DNA of 6,306 nt from Bacillota bacterium (GTDB taxonomy: Bacteria > Bacillota > Clostridia > Clostridiales > Clostridiaceae). The stretch lies in NCBI GenBank assembly GCA_023435985.1, contig JAEZKY010000245.1:1-6306 (forward strand), in the 5' to 3' direction. The notes below the pieces were generated by a model. The model saw nothing but the letters and a program-made list of their open reading frames with translations. It searched no databases and was not told the DNA's origin. A program made the position numbers and the translations under genes. Position 1 is the stretch's first letter. Each line of letters opens with the position of its first letter. Below, piece by piece: positions 1 to 6,306 of the stretch.

Positions 1-2937
1 GGTTACGGACATAGGTCCAAATAATGCACTCTTAGAAAATGCAAGTGGTATAAGCCCGGTAATTGTTGCTGTTGAACTTAATATTATAGGTCTAAATCTT
101 TGACTTACAGCCTGCAGACATGCTTCATCTATGGAAAGACCTTCATTTCTTCCTTCAATTATATATTCCACAAGCAAAATACCATTTCTTATAACTACTC
201 CAATTAAACTTATTATTCCCATTACAGCAGTTAACGATAGCTGCATCTTAAATATCAGAAGCCCTGCTGTTACTCCTATTAATGATAATGGAAGTGCACA
301 CATTATTACAAGTGGCTGCACAAAAGATTTAAATTGAACAAATAAAATTACATAAATTATTAGTATACACATAGCTGCAGCTATACCAAGACTTGTGAAG
401 TTCAAATCTATTTGATGTTTCTCACCATCATAAACAACATTTACGCCATCCATGTCCATCTTATTTATTTCCGAGCTTAATGTATTTTCTACGGTAACAG
501 CATTATAACCAGTTTTTATATCGCTATATACTGTTACAGTTTTATCTTTCTTATAATGTTTTATTTGATCTATCTGTGAATCAAGATTTATATCTGCTAC
601 TTCTGATAATAATACCTTGTTATTTGCAAGACTGGATTTCACTTGTAAATTTTTCAAATCTTCAACTGATGTAGCATTACTTTTAACTAGTATATTGTAA
701 TCACTTCCATTTTTTCTGTATACAGAAGCATCATATCCTCTTATAGCAATACTTATCTGCTTTTCTATATCAGATTTCAATAAACCATGCTGTGCTGCCT
801 TAGTACTATCTATATCTACTTCATATTGATAAGTCTTTTTTGATGCATCATCTCTTACATTTGTAGTTCCTGGAATATCCTTTAATTGTTCCTGTATTTG
901 ATCTGAAGATGCATAAAGCTTATCTAAATCATCTCCTGTAAGTCTTATACGAACAGGTGCATCTGTTGGCATTGCTTGCTCCAAAAGTTTCACTGTCGCA
1001 GTACCTCCAGATATTTTACTATTTATTTCACTTTGTAAATACTCAGCTAATTCTTGTCTTGTCTTAAACTTTTTGGTTTTATTTAAGTCTATGTTCATCA
1101 TAATTTGAGCTTTATCTGTTGCTGGTGCAAGAGGCGGTATAGTAATATAAAATTTAGGTACAGCACCACCTATGGCTGAAGTATAACTTGTAACATCTTC
1201 ATCTGATTTTACTATATCTTCAACTTGTTTTACTAAATCACTCGTACTGTCGATATTATCCACTTTTTCATTATCAATATCTATATAAAGAATATCCTTA
1301 TCTGCATAAGGAAAGAACTTCGTTCCTATTACATTTAACAAACCTATAGATACTGCAAATAAACATAAACATATTATAATAATCTTTATTTTATTCTTAA
1401 GTCCATAAGTTAAAAGTTTATGGAAAAACTTTTTGATTATACTTTCCTTCTCAACTTTTTTACTTTTTCTAAAAAATATAGACGCCATAGCAGGAGTTAC
1501 AAACAGTGCTGATAAGTAAGAACATGCAATACATATCATTACTACCTGAGGCAAAGTTCTTAAGAATTCTCCTGCTCCGCCAGGTATATTTAAAAGTGGT
1601 GTAAAAGCACCAATTATAATCAATGTGGATGTGAATACAGGCACAAATAATTTTTTAATACCATGAAAAGCAGCTTCATCTCCAGGCATGCCTTCATCAA
1701 TACCTACCTGCACAACATCGCCTATTACAATCGCATCATCTACTAATATTCCAAGCGCTATAATAAGTGCTGTGGTTGACATTTCTTGGACTTTAATTCC
1801 AAGAGCATTCATAACAACAAATGACATAGATATAGATATCGGAATTACTGCTGATACTACCATTGCATTTCTAAATCCCATTCCTATTAAGACAGTTATA
1901 ACTACCAGAATTACGCCATCTCTAAGATTCTCCATAAAGAAAGAAACTGATTCATCTACAGCCTTAGGCTGAAAAGTAACTTGATCTATTTTCAAATCTG
2001 GCGGTAATTGTTTTTTTATCTCATCTAACTTTTTTGTTACATCCTTACCTATTAAAACTATATTTTTATTATCTTGAAAGTAACCGGCAATCAATACCGC
2101 ATTTTCTCCATTGTTAGTGAATTTAAGAGTAGAATCATCATCATACCCCATATAAACCTTGGCTATATCTTTAATTCTAATAGTTTGCCCAGTATCAGTT
2201 GAAACATTTACCACTGTATCTTCTATCTCCTTAAGAGATGTAAAACTTCCAGGTGTCTGAACTTTTATTTTTCCAGCTTTTAAATCTAAATTTCCAGAAG
2301 GAATATCTATATTTTGAGCTTTTAATGTTCCACATATGTCTTCAAAAGAAATTGGATATTTATTTATCTTATTTAAATCTACTTCCACTTTTACCTGATT
2401 ATCTTGTTTACCCTTTATATCAAATCTTGAAATACCACTAACATTACTTAGCTGCTTCTTTATATCATCTGCATAATTTCCCAATTGTTCATATGTATAA
2501 TTATCTCCAGATACACTTAGAATCATACCAGCTGTTTCTGTAAGATTCGTATTTATATCACTATCTTGACATCCATCTGGGAGATCTGATTTTAAATCTT
2601 TTATCTTATCTCTCATATCACGCCATGCTTTCTCTTTATCAGCATCATTATTTAAGAAAACAACAACTATTGAAGCATTATTTACAGAATAAGACTCACA
2701 ATAATCATAACCATCTATTTCTTCAACTTTTTCTTCAACTTTTTTTGAAACTAAACTTTCTATATCACTAGGAGAACCTCCTGGATAAACTGTTGTAATC
2801 ATTGCTGCTGGAGATGAAACATCTGGCATTTCCTGCTTAGGAACAATATAATAGCAATAACATCCACTTAAAATAATCATAGTTATTAAAAATAATACTA
2901 TTTTTTTATTTTTAATAGCTGCTTTAATCAAGCCCAT
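1..2937 (-). CDS. RND-family efflux permease (AcrB/HAE1-like), C-terminus cut by window edge
   Basis: An uninterrupted frame of 979 codons runs from ATG at 2937-2935 off the left edge. The family is about 1,010-1,050 residues long, so roughly the last 40-70 (end of TM11, TM12 and tail) are missing. It is a proton-driven inner-membrane pump exporting drugs, lipophiles or metals; the substrate cannot be read from sequence. Visible parts: TM1 about 13-32, followed by the RND motif PKQEMPDV; porter domain to about 330; TM2-TM6 about 340-487; TM7 about 517-536; second porter domain; TM8 about 847-866, TM9 873-893, TM10 900-926. The TM4 proton-relay pair is present as LGILVDDAIV with D400/D401 (AcrB D407/D408). 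AcrB Lys940 is replaced by R917 in IRNGILLVEY, and AcrB R971 matches R947 in QRFRP. The start is supported by AGGGGG at 2950-2945, 7 nt upstream. Only 13 nt separate it from the adaptor stop, so the two genes are co-transcribed and probably translationally coupled. Family assignment is very sure; the closer subfamily is not. Confidence 0.96.
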   Translation of the reverse strand, partial: MGLIKAAIKNKKIVLFLITMIILSGCYCYYIVPKQEMPDVSSPAAMITTVYPGGSPSDIESLVSKKVEEKVEEIDGYDYCESYSVNNASIVVVFLNNDADKEKAWRDMRDKIKDLKSDLPDGCQDSDINTNLTETAGMILSVSGDNYTYEQLGNYADDIKKQLSNVSGISRFDIKGKQDNQVKVEVDLNKINKYPISFEDICGTLKAQNIDIPSGNLDLKAGKIKVQTPGSFTSLKEIEDTVVNVSTDTGQTIRIKDIAKVYMGYDDDSTLKFTNNGENAVLIAGYFQDNKNIVLIGKDVTKKLDEIKKQLPPDLKIDQVTFQPKAVDESVSFFMENLRDGVILVVITVLIGMGFRNAMVVSAVIPISISMSFVVMNALGIKVQEMSTTALIIALGILVDDAIVIGDVVQVGIDEGMPGDEAAFHGIKKLFVPVFTSTLIIIGAFTPLLNIPGGAGEFLRTLPQVVMICIACSYLSALFVTPAMASIFFRKSKKVEKESIIKKFFHKLLTYGLKNKIKIIIICLCLFAVSIGLLNVIGTKFFPYADKDILYIDIDNEKVDNIDSTSDLVKQVEDIVKSDEDVTSYTSAIGGAVPKFYITIPPLAPATDKAQIMMNIDLNKTKKFKTRQELAEYLQSEINSKISGGTATVKLLEQAMPTDAPVRIRLTGDDLDKLYASSDQIQEQLKDIPGTTNVRDDASKKTYQYEVDIDSTKAAQHGLLKSDIEKQISIAIRGYDASVYRKNGSDYNILVKSNATSVEDLKNLQVKSSLANNKVLLSEVADINLDSQIDQIKHYKKDKTVTVYSDIKTGYNAVTVENTLSSEINKMDMDGVNVVYDGEKHQIDLNFTSLGIAAAMCILIIYVILFVQFKSFVQPLVIMCALPLSLIGVTAGLLIFKMQLSLTAVMGIISLIGVVIRNGILLVEYIIEGRNEGLSIDEACLQAVSQRFRPIILSSTATITGLIPLAFSKSALFGPMSVT

Positions 2938-2944
2938 AATTCAT

Positions 2945-2950
2945 CCCCCT
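2945..2950 (-). promoter_or_regulatory. Ribosome binding site of the RND permease
   Basis: AGGGGG on the minus strand directly follows the adaptor's TAA stop and lies 7 nt before the permease ATG at 2937. An ATG at 2944-2942 sits too close to this site and is out of frame, so 2937 is the start that gives the RND protein. Confidence 0.75.
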
Positions 2951-4159
2951 TTATTCTGCTGAAACCTGATATCCAGCTTTTATATTTTTCATGCCTTCAG
3001 TAATAAGAGTTTGTCCAACTTCTAATCCCTCTACACATACTTCATTTTCATTTGTATCTCCTAAAGTTACATTTTTCCTAACAGCACGTCCATCTTCCAC
3101 TGTAAAAACATAATCCTGTCCATCATTCAAAATACTGCTAATTGGAATCCATATACCGCTCTTTTCTCCATTATCAATATAAACTTTCACAGACTGGCCT
3201 ACGTAATATTTATCATTATCTATTTGATTTAAAATTTTGACTTCTGCACTATATGTTCCACTTTGTTTATCAGGTGCTTGAACTATATTCATAATTTCTC
3301 CATCAGTAGTATCATCATCTATTTTAACTTTTGCTTTTGTTCCTACCTGTATTTTCTTTACATCATCATCTGATAAACCTACAGTAACGACTTGATCGTC
3401 ACTTCTAACTAAAATTACTGGATACCCAGCTTGTTGCATTTCTCCTTCTTTGCAAAGAACATCTACAACATAACCATCTTCATCGGCTACAAGAGATGCA
3501 TCTTGAACCAAACTAACCTTTGAATCATAATCAGCTTTTGCAGCATTTACCTGTGCCAATGCTGCTTGCTTATCCTCTTCCCTTGTCCCATTTTGAAGCT
3601 GTGTTAATGTTTCCTTTGCTGCATTTAACTGACTTTCACTACCATCTAATTTAATTTTAAGGTCATTAACCTGCTGCTGTGTAACAGCCTTTATTTGAAA
3701 TAAATTAACGGTTTTATCATATAAATCTTTGCAGTAATTATACTCATCCTGAGCATTTTTTACTGCTATCTGAGCTTTATTTATGTCTTCAGCTTGTGCT
3801 CCATTTACTGCTTTATCATACTGAGCTTGTGCTGCATCCATTTGAGCTTGTGCTGCATTTTCTGCCAAGTTTAGATCACTTTTATCTAAATCAACTAGGT
3901 TATCTCCTTTTTTCACCTGTTGGCCTTTTACAACATATATTTTTGAAATTTTAGCTGGACTTTTGAAAGAAAGCTTTCTTACTTCACTTCCTCCTGTTAT
4001 ACCCTCATATTCTAAATCACTTGGATAGCTTTGATTTTGAAGTTCTACTGTTTTTACTGGATAAGTTCTTGCATCTGCTTTTGTATTACTTTTACTGCAT
4101 CCACTTAATATTGTGAAATTTAAAATTACTAAACAAATAGCTATTATCTTCTTATTCAT
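2951..4159 (-). CDS. HlyD/AcrA-family efflux adaptor (membrane fusion protein), lipoprotein
   Basis: This 402-residue protein links the RND pump to the TolC-like component. Residues 1-21 form a lipoprotein signal ending in the lipobox ILSGC, so Cys21 would be lipidated and anchor the mature protein on the outer face of the membrane. Domains in order: first half of the lipoyl/barrel-sandwich domain about 64-92 (SPAKISKIYVVKGQQVKKGD); Ala/Gln-rich alpha-helical hairpin about 95-220 with its turn near 150-160; second lipoyl half about 222-252 (VADEDGYVVDVLCKEGE); beta-barrel domain about 254-330; membrane-proximal domain about 335-400. Both hairpin arms carry a matching NGxxxED segment (119-125 and 190-196), as in long-hairpin YbhG/HlyD-type adaptors. 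At the tip, K149, L153 and T160 have the spacing of the R-L-S TolC-docking motif of AcrA (R128, L132, S139). The start has AAGGAGG at 4170-4164. It follows the TolC-like gene by 86 nt and precedes the permease by 13 nt. Confidence 0.95.
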   Translation of the reverse strand: MNKKIIAICLVILNFTILSGCSKSNTKADARTYPVKTVELQNQSYPSDLEYEGITGGSEVRKLSFKSPAKISKIYVVKGQQVKKGDNLVDLDKSDLNLAENAAQAQMDAAQAQYDKAVNGAQAEDINKAQIAVKNAQDEYNYCKDLYDKTVNLFQIKAVTQQQVNDLKIKLDGSESQLNAAKETLTQLQNGTREEDKQAALAQVNAAKADYDSKVSLVQDASLVADEDGYVVDVLCKEGEMQQAGYPVILVRSDDQVVTVGLSDDDVKKIQVGTKAKVKIDDDTTDGEIMNIVQAPDKQSGTYSAEVKILNQIDNDKYYVGQSVKVYIDNGEKSGIWIPISSILNDGQDYVFTVEDGRAVRKNVTLGDTNENEVCVEGLEVGQTLITEGMKNIKAGYQVSAE

Positions 4160-4163
4160 ATAT

Positions 4164-4170
4164 CCTCCTT
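4164..4170 (-). promoter_or_regulatory. Strong ribosome binding site of the adaptor gene
   Basis: AAGGAGG on the minus strand is a full Shine-Dalgarno match, 4 nt upstream of the adaptor ATG. The spacing is slightly short, but the match is the best among the three operon genes. The rest of the 86-nt gap (4160-4245) shows no stem-loop followed by a T-run and no convincing promoter, so read-through from the TolC-like gene is expected. Confidence 0.75.
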
Positions 4171-4245
4171 ATGTTCACCAATCATATGTAGTAACTTATA
4201 TTTGTTTGCTTACTTTTATATATAGTTCTGTTCATTGAAAAAGAT

Positions 4246-5595
4246 TTATTGGTTGCTTAGTATCCATGGTTTTTCAATACTATCTCTTAAGTTATTGTGA
4301 GTATAAACAAGATTTCTTAAAGCAGTATCCAAATCTTCGCTTGCCACAACTTGCTTATCATAATCATTTTGTAGCATTAGTCCCATGTCCACTTGAGCTT
4401 TTGCAAATTTAAGTTTAGTATTTGTTGAATTAACCTGTTCCTTTAAGTTATCTATTTTATTTTCAATGTCAAGAAGCGTTGAATAATTTTGCTCTAAAAT
4501 ATTTTTAAGAGTCTTTTTTGTATCATCTAGCTTAACTTTTGATTCATCATATTCATATTTACCATCTAAATATTTTTCATAACTTGTAAGATCTGTATAG
4601 TAGTTTAATTCTTCTTTTTCGTACCCCAGTGAAGCTAAAGCATATTTACCCGAATCTAATGTAGAGTTGCTATTCGCATCAGTTGTAACATAATCAGACT
4701 GTTTAGGTGCTATTGGCATATCTTTATTTATAATGTCCTTTATTCCTTCATCCTTCAAATCTTTAAGATAGTCTTTAGTTAAATCTAATATTTTATCATC
4801 ATATTCAAAATAGCTGTTAAGATTATTATCTATATACTCATCAACTGAACCCTCTATTTTAAATTTTGTATAATCCATATCATAATCAAGTATGTAAGTA
4901 TTCTTCAAATCCAAATCTGTTAATACTTTAAAATAATCTTTAGCATCACTTAACGCATTTTCTTTAGCTGTTATATCATCCTGTAATGATTTTATTTCAA
5001 CCTCAGCATCAATAACCTGATTCTCTGTTGCCATTTCGAGCGACAGCTTTCCTTTTAAATAAGTTAAATCATTTTTCTTTAATTCCAGATTTCTTTTTGA
5101 TTTATCTATATCAATTTGCTTTAAAACCATATCATTATATTTATTGGTAATATCACTTCTTATTTGATCCTCCATAAAATCTCTTGATTGTTTTGTCTGC
5201 TTTTCCTGCAATTCAAGTTTATCGTAAGGATAATCATATACATCATCAGAGTAGTTATCTGCTGCTAAGGACTTATTAAAGTCTGTACTTTTCTTTTGAA
5301 GATCCTCTTTATTTCGATAATACTGTATTTCTGTTGATTTTAACTTGAATTTATCACTATTGTTTATTGCTGCATTTATTGCATCATCTAATTTCAAAAT
5401 TTTCTTATTCCCAACATTTTGTATATCTTTACCAATACTTATAGGTTCTCCACTATCAGTATCAGTTTGAGCTGATTTTGAAGAATTTAGACTTTCTATA
5501 GATGCTCTCTCTGCTGCAAATACTCCTATAATACTACCGTTCATAATACTTATTACAATTCCAACAGCAATCAGATTTTTTATATGTCGCCTCAT
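4246..5595 (-). CDS. TolC-family protein (outer membrane efflux protein homologue), secreted
   Basis: This 449-residue protein is the TolC-like third component of the pump; numbering is from the ATG at 5595. Residues 1-28 form a classical Sec signal peptide (MRRHIKN basic start, hydrophobic core, GVFAA before a likely cut near 27-28), with no lipobox. Two TolC-type repeats are visible. The first opens with ILKLDDAINAAINNS (66-80) and ends with KGKLSLEMATENQVIDAEVE (181-200). The second ends with AKAQVDMGLMLQNDYDKQVV (398-417). Both have the G/S-L-x-T/L-x-x-D/Q-x-x-x-A pattern typical of the family. Most of the protein is predicted as long charged coiled helices. The inter-helix stretches, where TolC has its membrane beta-strands (about 104-130 and 290-335), are Asp/Asn/Ser/Tyr-rich and show no clear amphipathic strands. 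An upstream in-frame ATG at 5613 is rejected as start because it lacks a ribosome binding site, whereas AAGGGGTGG at 5610-5602 serves 5595. It is first in the operon. Family assignment is fairly sure; a channel function in a monoderm is inferred. Confidence 0.88.
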   Translation of the reverse strand: MRRHIKNLIAVGIVISIMNGSIIGVFAAERASIESLNSSKSAQTDTDSGEPISIGKDIQNVGNKKILKLDDAINAAINNSDKFKLKSTEIQYYRNKEDLQKKSTDFNKSLAADNYSDDVYDYPYDKLELQEKQTKQSRDFMEDQIRSDITNKYNDMVLKQIDIDKSKRNLELKKNDLTYLKGKLSLEMATENQVIDAEVEIKSLQDDITAKENALSDAKDYFKVLTDLDLKNTYILDYDMDYTKFKIEGSVDEYIDNNLNSYFEYDDKILDLTKDYLKDLKDEGIKDIINKDMPIAPKQSDYVTTDANSNSTLDSGKYALASLGYEKEELNYYTDLTSYEKYLDGKYEYDESKVKLDDTKKTLKNILEQNYSTLLDIENKIDNLKEQVNSTNTKLKFAKAQVDMGLMLQNDYDKQVVASEDLDTALRNLVYTHNNLRDSIEKPWILSNQ

Positions 5596-5601
5596 TAATA
5601 T

Positions 5602-5610
5602 CCACCCCTT
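5602..5610 (-). promoter_or_regulatory. Ribosome binding site deciding the TolC-like start
   Basis: AAGGGGTGG on the minus strand lies 6 nt before the ATG at 5595-5593. The alternative ATG at 5613-5611 is preceded only by A/T-rich sequence and itself overlaps this site's upstream edge. The shorter start also gives a cleaner signal peptide beginning MRRHIKN. Confidence 0.7.
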
Positions 5611-5645
5611 CATTATTAAAATATTTAAATACAGTTTTTATATTC

Positions 5646-5655
5646 TACACATGTA
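5646..5655. promoter_or_regulatory. Candidate operator half: TACA-CA-TGTA dyad
   Basis: TACACATGTA has perfect 4-bp inverted arms around a 2-bp centre. It matches the arms and spacing of the dyad at 5665-5674, 19 bp further on. It lies just downstream of the predicted start of transcription of the efflux operon. A repressor site is inferred; the short arms mean chance is possible in such AT-rich DNA. Confidence 0.35.
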
Positions 5656-5662
5656 TATAAAC

Positions 5663-5692
5663 TTTACAGTTGTATAATAAATACTATATACT
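5663..5692 (+). promoter_or_regulatory. Candidate sigma-A promoter of the tetR gene
   Basis: TTTACA (5663-5668) and TATACT (5687-5692) each match 5 of 6 consensus bases, with an 18-bp spacer. Transcription would start near 5699 and give a leader of about 87 nt. A perfect TATAAT at 5673-5678 is an alternative -10 but has no good -35 at the right distance. The -10 overlaps that of the opposing efflux promoter. Confidence 0.5.
5665..5674. promoter_or_regulatory. Candidate operator half: TACA-GT-TGTA dyad
   Basis: TACAGTTGTA repeats the TACA-N2-TGTA pattern seen at 5646-5655. It overlaps the -35 of the tetR promoter candidate and covers the predicted efflux start site, so a protein bound here could block both genes. 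The binding protein would most simply be the adjacent TetR-family regulator. This is inference. Confidence 0.4.
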
Positions 5693-5711
5693 GTTGTATG
5701 AAGGTTATCAA
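5683..5711 (-). promoter_or_regulatory. Candidate sigma-A promoter of the efflux operon
   Basis: On the minus strand, TTGATA (5711-5706) and TATAGT (5688-5683) each match 5 of 6 consensus bases and are separated by exactly 17 bp. This is the best promoter match in the intergenic region. Transcription would start near 5676, giving a leader of about 80 nt before the TolC-like gene. It would drive all three genes, since no terminator or second promoter is evident between them. Confidence 0.6.
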
Positions 5712-5737
5712 GAAACAATAACTCTAATCTATACAGT

Positions 5738-5767
5738 TAATCTGCATAATTACATATATGTAGATTA
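5738..5767. promoter_or_regulatory. 30-bp near-perfect dyad upstream of tetR (operator or RNA hairpin)
   Basis: TAATCTGCAT (5738-5747) and ATGTAGATTA (5758-5767) are inverted repeats matching at 9 of 10 positions around a 10-bp centre. The single mismatch becomes a G-U pair in RNA. The centre contributes to a perfect 12-bp palindrome, TACATATATGTA (5751-5762). The length suits a TetR-dimer operator. It ends 7 bp before the tetR ribosome binding site, so it could instead act as a leader hairpin. No T-run follows, so it is not a terminator. Confidence 0.5.
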
Positions 5768-5774
5768 TTTCCTT

Positions 5775-5780
5775 AGGAGG
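5775..5780 (+). promoter_or_regulatory. Ribosome binding site of the tetR gene
   Basis: AGGAGG lies 5 nt upstream of the ATG at 5786 and fixes the start of the regulator. Confidence 0.8.
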
Positions 5781-5785
5781 GATTT

Positions 5786-6306
5786 ATGGCTAATAATAAA
5801 ACTCTTGATTTAAGAATAAGAAGGACACATAAACTATTATTTGATGCTTTAACACTTTTACTTGCTGAAAAAAACTTCGATAATATAAGCATTACTGATA
5901 TCTGTGATAAAGCAATGGTTCATAGAACTACCTTTTATAAACATTTTGAAGATAAATATCATTTGCTTGATTCTTTAATTAGTCAATTAGTTAAAAATTT
6001 TGAAGAAAAAAGCACTAAAGAGACTCCAGCTAATAATCCAAGGCAATACTATGTAAATTTATTTAAGCTTCTATTAGAACATATGCAGGAAAATATAAAG
6101 ATGTATTCAGTAGGCTTATTAAATAATGGTTCCGCAATAAAAGTACTTCAAAAAATAGTAGTTGAACGTACAAAATCTAAATTAGAAAATGATGAAAGTA
6201 ATGGACTAATATTTTCAATTCCTGTACCAATTCTTTCAGAATTTTATTCATCTGCAATGGTTAGTTTATCTATTTGGTGGGTTGAAAATAATATGCCTCT
6301 CAGTAT
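5786..6306 (+). CDS. TetR/AcrR-family transcriptional regulator, C-terminus cut by window edge
   Basis: The frame runs from ATG at 5786 through 173 complete codons to the window edge without a stop. Family members of this type are usually about 180-200 residues, so only a short tail is missing. The N-terminal DNA-binding domain spans about 10-61. Its helix-turn-helix, ISITDICDKAMVHRTTFYKH (34-53), followed by FEDKYHLL, is the classic TetR pattern with the TTFYxHF recognition-helix end. The C-terminal part ends in AMVSLSIWWVENNMP (157-171), resembling the WW-containing end of TetR regulators with the TetR_C_7/DhaS-type C-terminal domain. Ligand-contact residues cannot be identified. It is divergent from the efflux operon across about 190 bp with overlapping promoter candidates, so a role as local repressor of the pump and of itself is the simplest reading. 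Regulator class is very sure; target is inferred. Confidence 0.95.
   Translation, partial: MANNKTLDLRIRRTHKLLFDALTLLLAEKNFDNISITDICDKAMVHRTTFYKHFEDKYHLLDSLISQLVKNFEEKSTKETPANNPRQYYVNLFKLLLEHMQENIKMYSVGLLNNGSAIKVLQKIVVERTKSKLENDESNGLIFSIPVPILSEFYSSAMVSLSIWWVENNMPLS

Noticed and set aside
131..337. 68-codon plus-strand open frame
   Set aside because: It lies antisense inside the RND permease, has no ribosome binding site, and encodes a low-complexity Ile/Thr/Ser-rich peptide typical of antisense frames over membrane-protein genes.
1688..1972. 94-codon plus-strand open frame
   Set aside because: It is antisense to the TM2-TM4 region of the permease; its Ile/Thr/Ser-rich composition mirrors the sense-strand membrane codons, and no family features are visible.
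2253..2441. 62-codon plus-strand open frame rich in Leu/Tyr
   Set aside because: It is antisense to the first porter domain of the permease, with no ribosome binding site or promoter; its hydrophobicity comes from the opposite-strand codon pattern.
2857..2874. Lipobox-like ILSGC at residues 22-26 of the RND permease
   Set aside because: It sits in TM1, where RND proteins have a conserved L-x-G segment before the PxxxxP motif. Cleavage there would remove TM1, so I take it as coincidence despite its similarity to the adaptor's real lipobox.
4160..4245. Possible terminator or internal promoter in the 86-nt gap between the TolC-like and adaptor genes
   Set aside because: I found no GC-containing stem followed by a T-run and no -35/-10 pair with acceptable spacing, only AT-rich sequence and the adaptor's ribosome binding site.
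5673..5678. Perfect TATAAT as the tetR -10 box
   Set aside because: The hexamer is perfect, but the bases 16-18 bp upstream (ACATGT/CATGTA/ATGTAT) are poor -35 matches; the TTTACA-N18-TATACT pair is preferred. It remains an alternative.

Overview
The window is AT-rich, with A/T-biased codons, strong AAGGAGG/AGGAGG-type ribosome binding sites and sigma-A-like promoter hexamers. It looks like a low-GC Firmicute, most likely a Clostridium or close relative. This is inferred from composition and protein style, and no species marker is present.

Layout: positions 1-5595 hold three minus-strand genes that read as one operon, transcribed right to left: a secreted TolC-family protein (5595-4246), a lipoprotein membrane-fusion adaptor of the HlyD/AcrA type (4159-2951), and an RND efflux permease (2937 to beyond position 1). 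The permease's C-terminal end lies outside the window. An intergenic region of about 190 bp (5596-5785) separates the operon from a divergent TetR/AcrR-family regulator on the plus strand (5786 to beyond 6306), whose last few codons are also cut off.

The three operon genes encode every part of a tripartite RND pump: a proton-driven inner pump, an adaptor with a long alpha-hairpin, and a TolC-like channel. The TetR-type gene next to them is in the usual position for a local repressor. The intergenic region holds two overlapping back-to-back promoter candidates, two TACA-N2-TGTA dyads, and a 30-bp near-perfect dyad just upstream of the tetR ribosome binding site. This suggests joint control of regulator and pump, probably relieved by a ligand that cannot be named from sequence.

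The most interesting point is biological. A full RND-MFP-TolC set, with a TolC-docking-like motif kept in the adaptor, occurs in what looks like a single-membrane bacterium with no outer membrane for TolC to sit in. The TolC-like protein shows the two helical repeats but no convincing beta-barrel strands, so it may form a purely helical conduit through the cell wall. No mobile elements, CRISPR arrays, tRNAs or rRNAs were seen.
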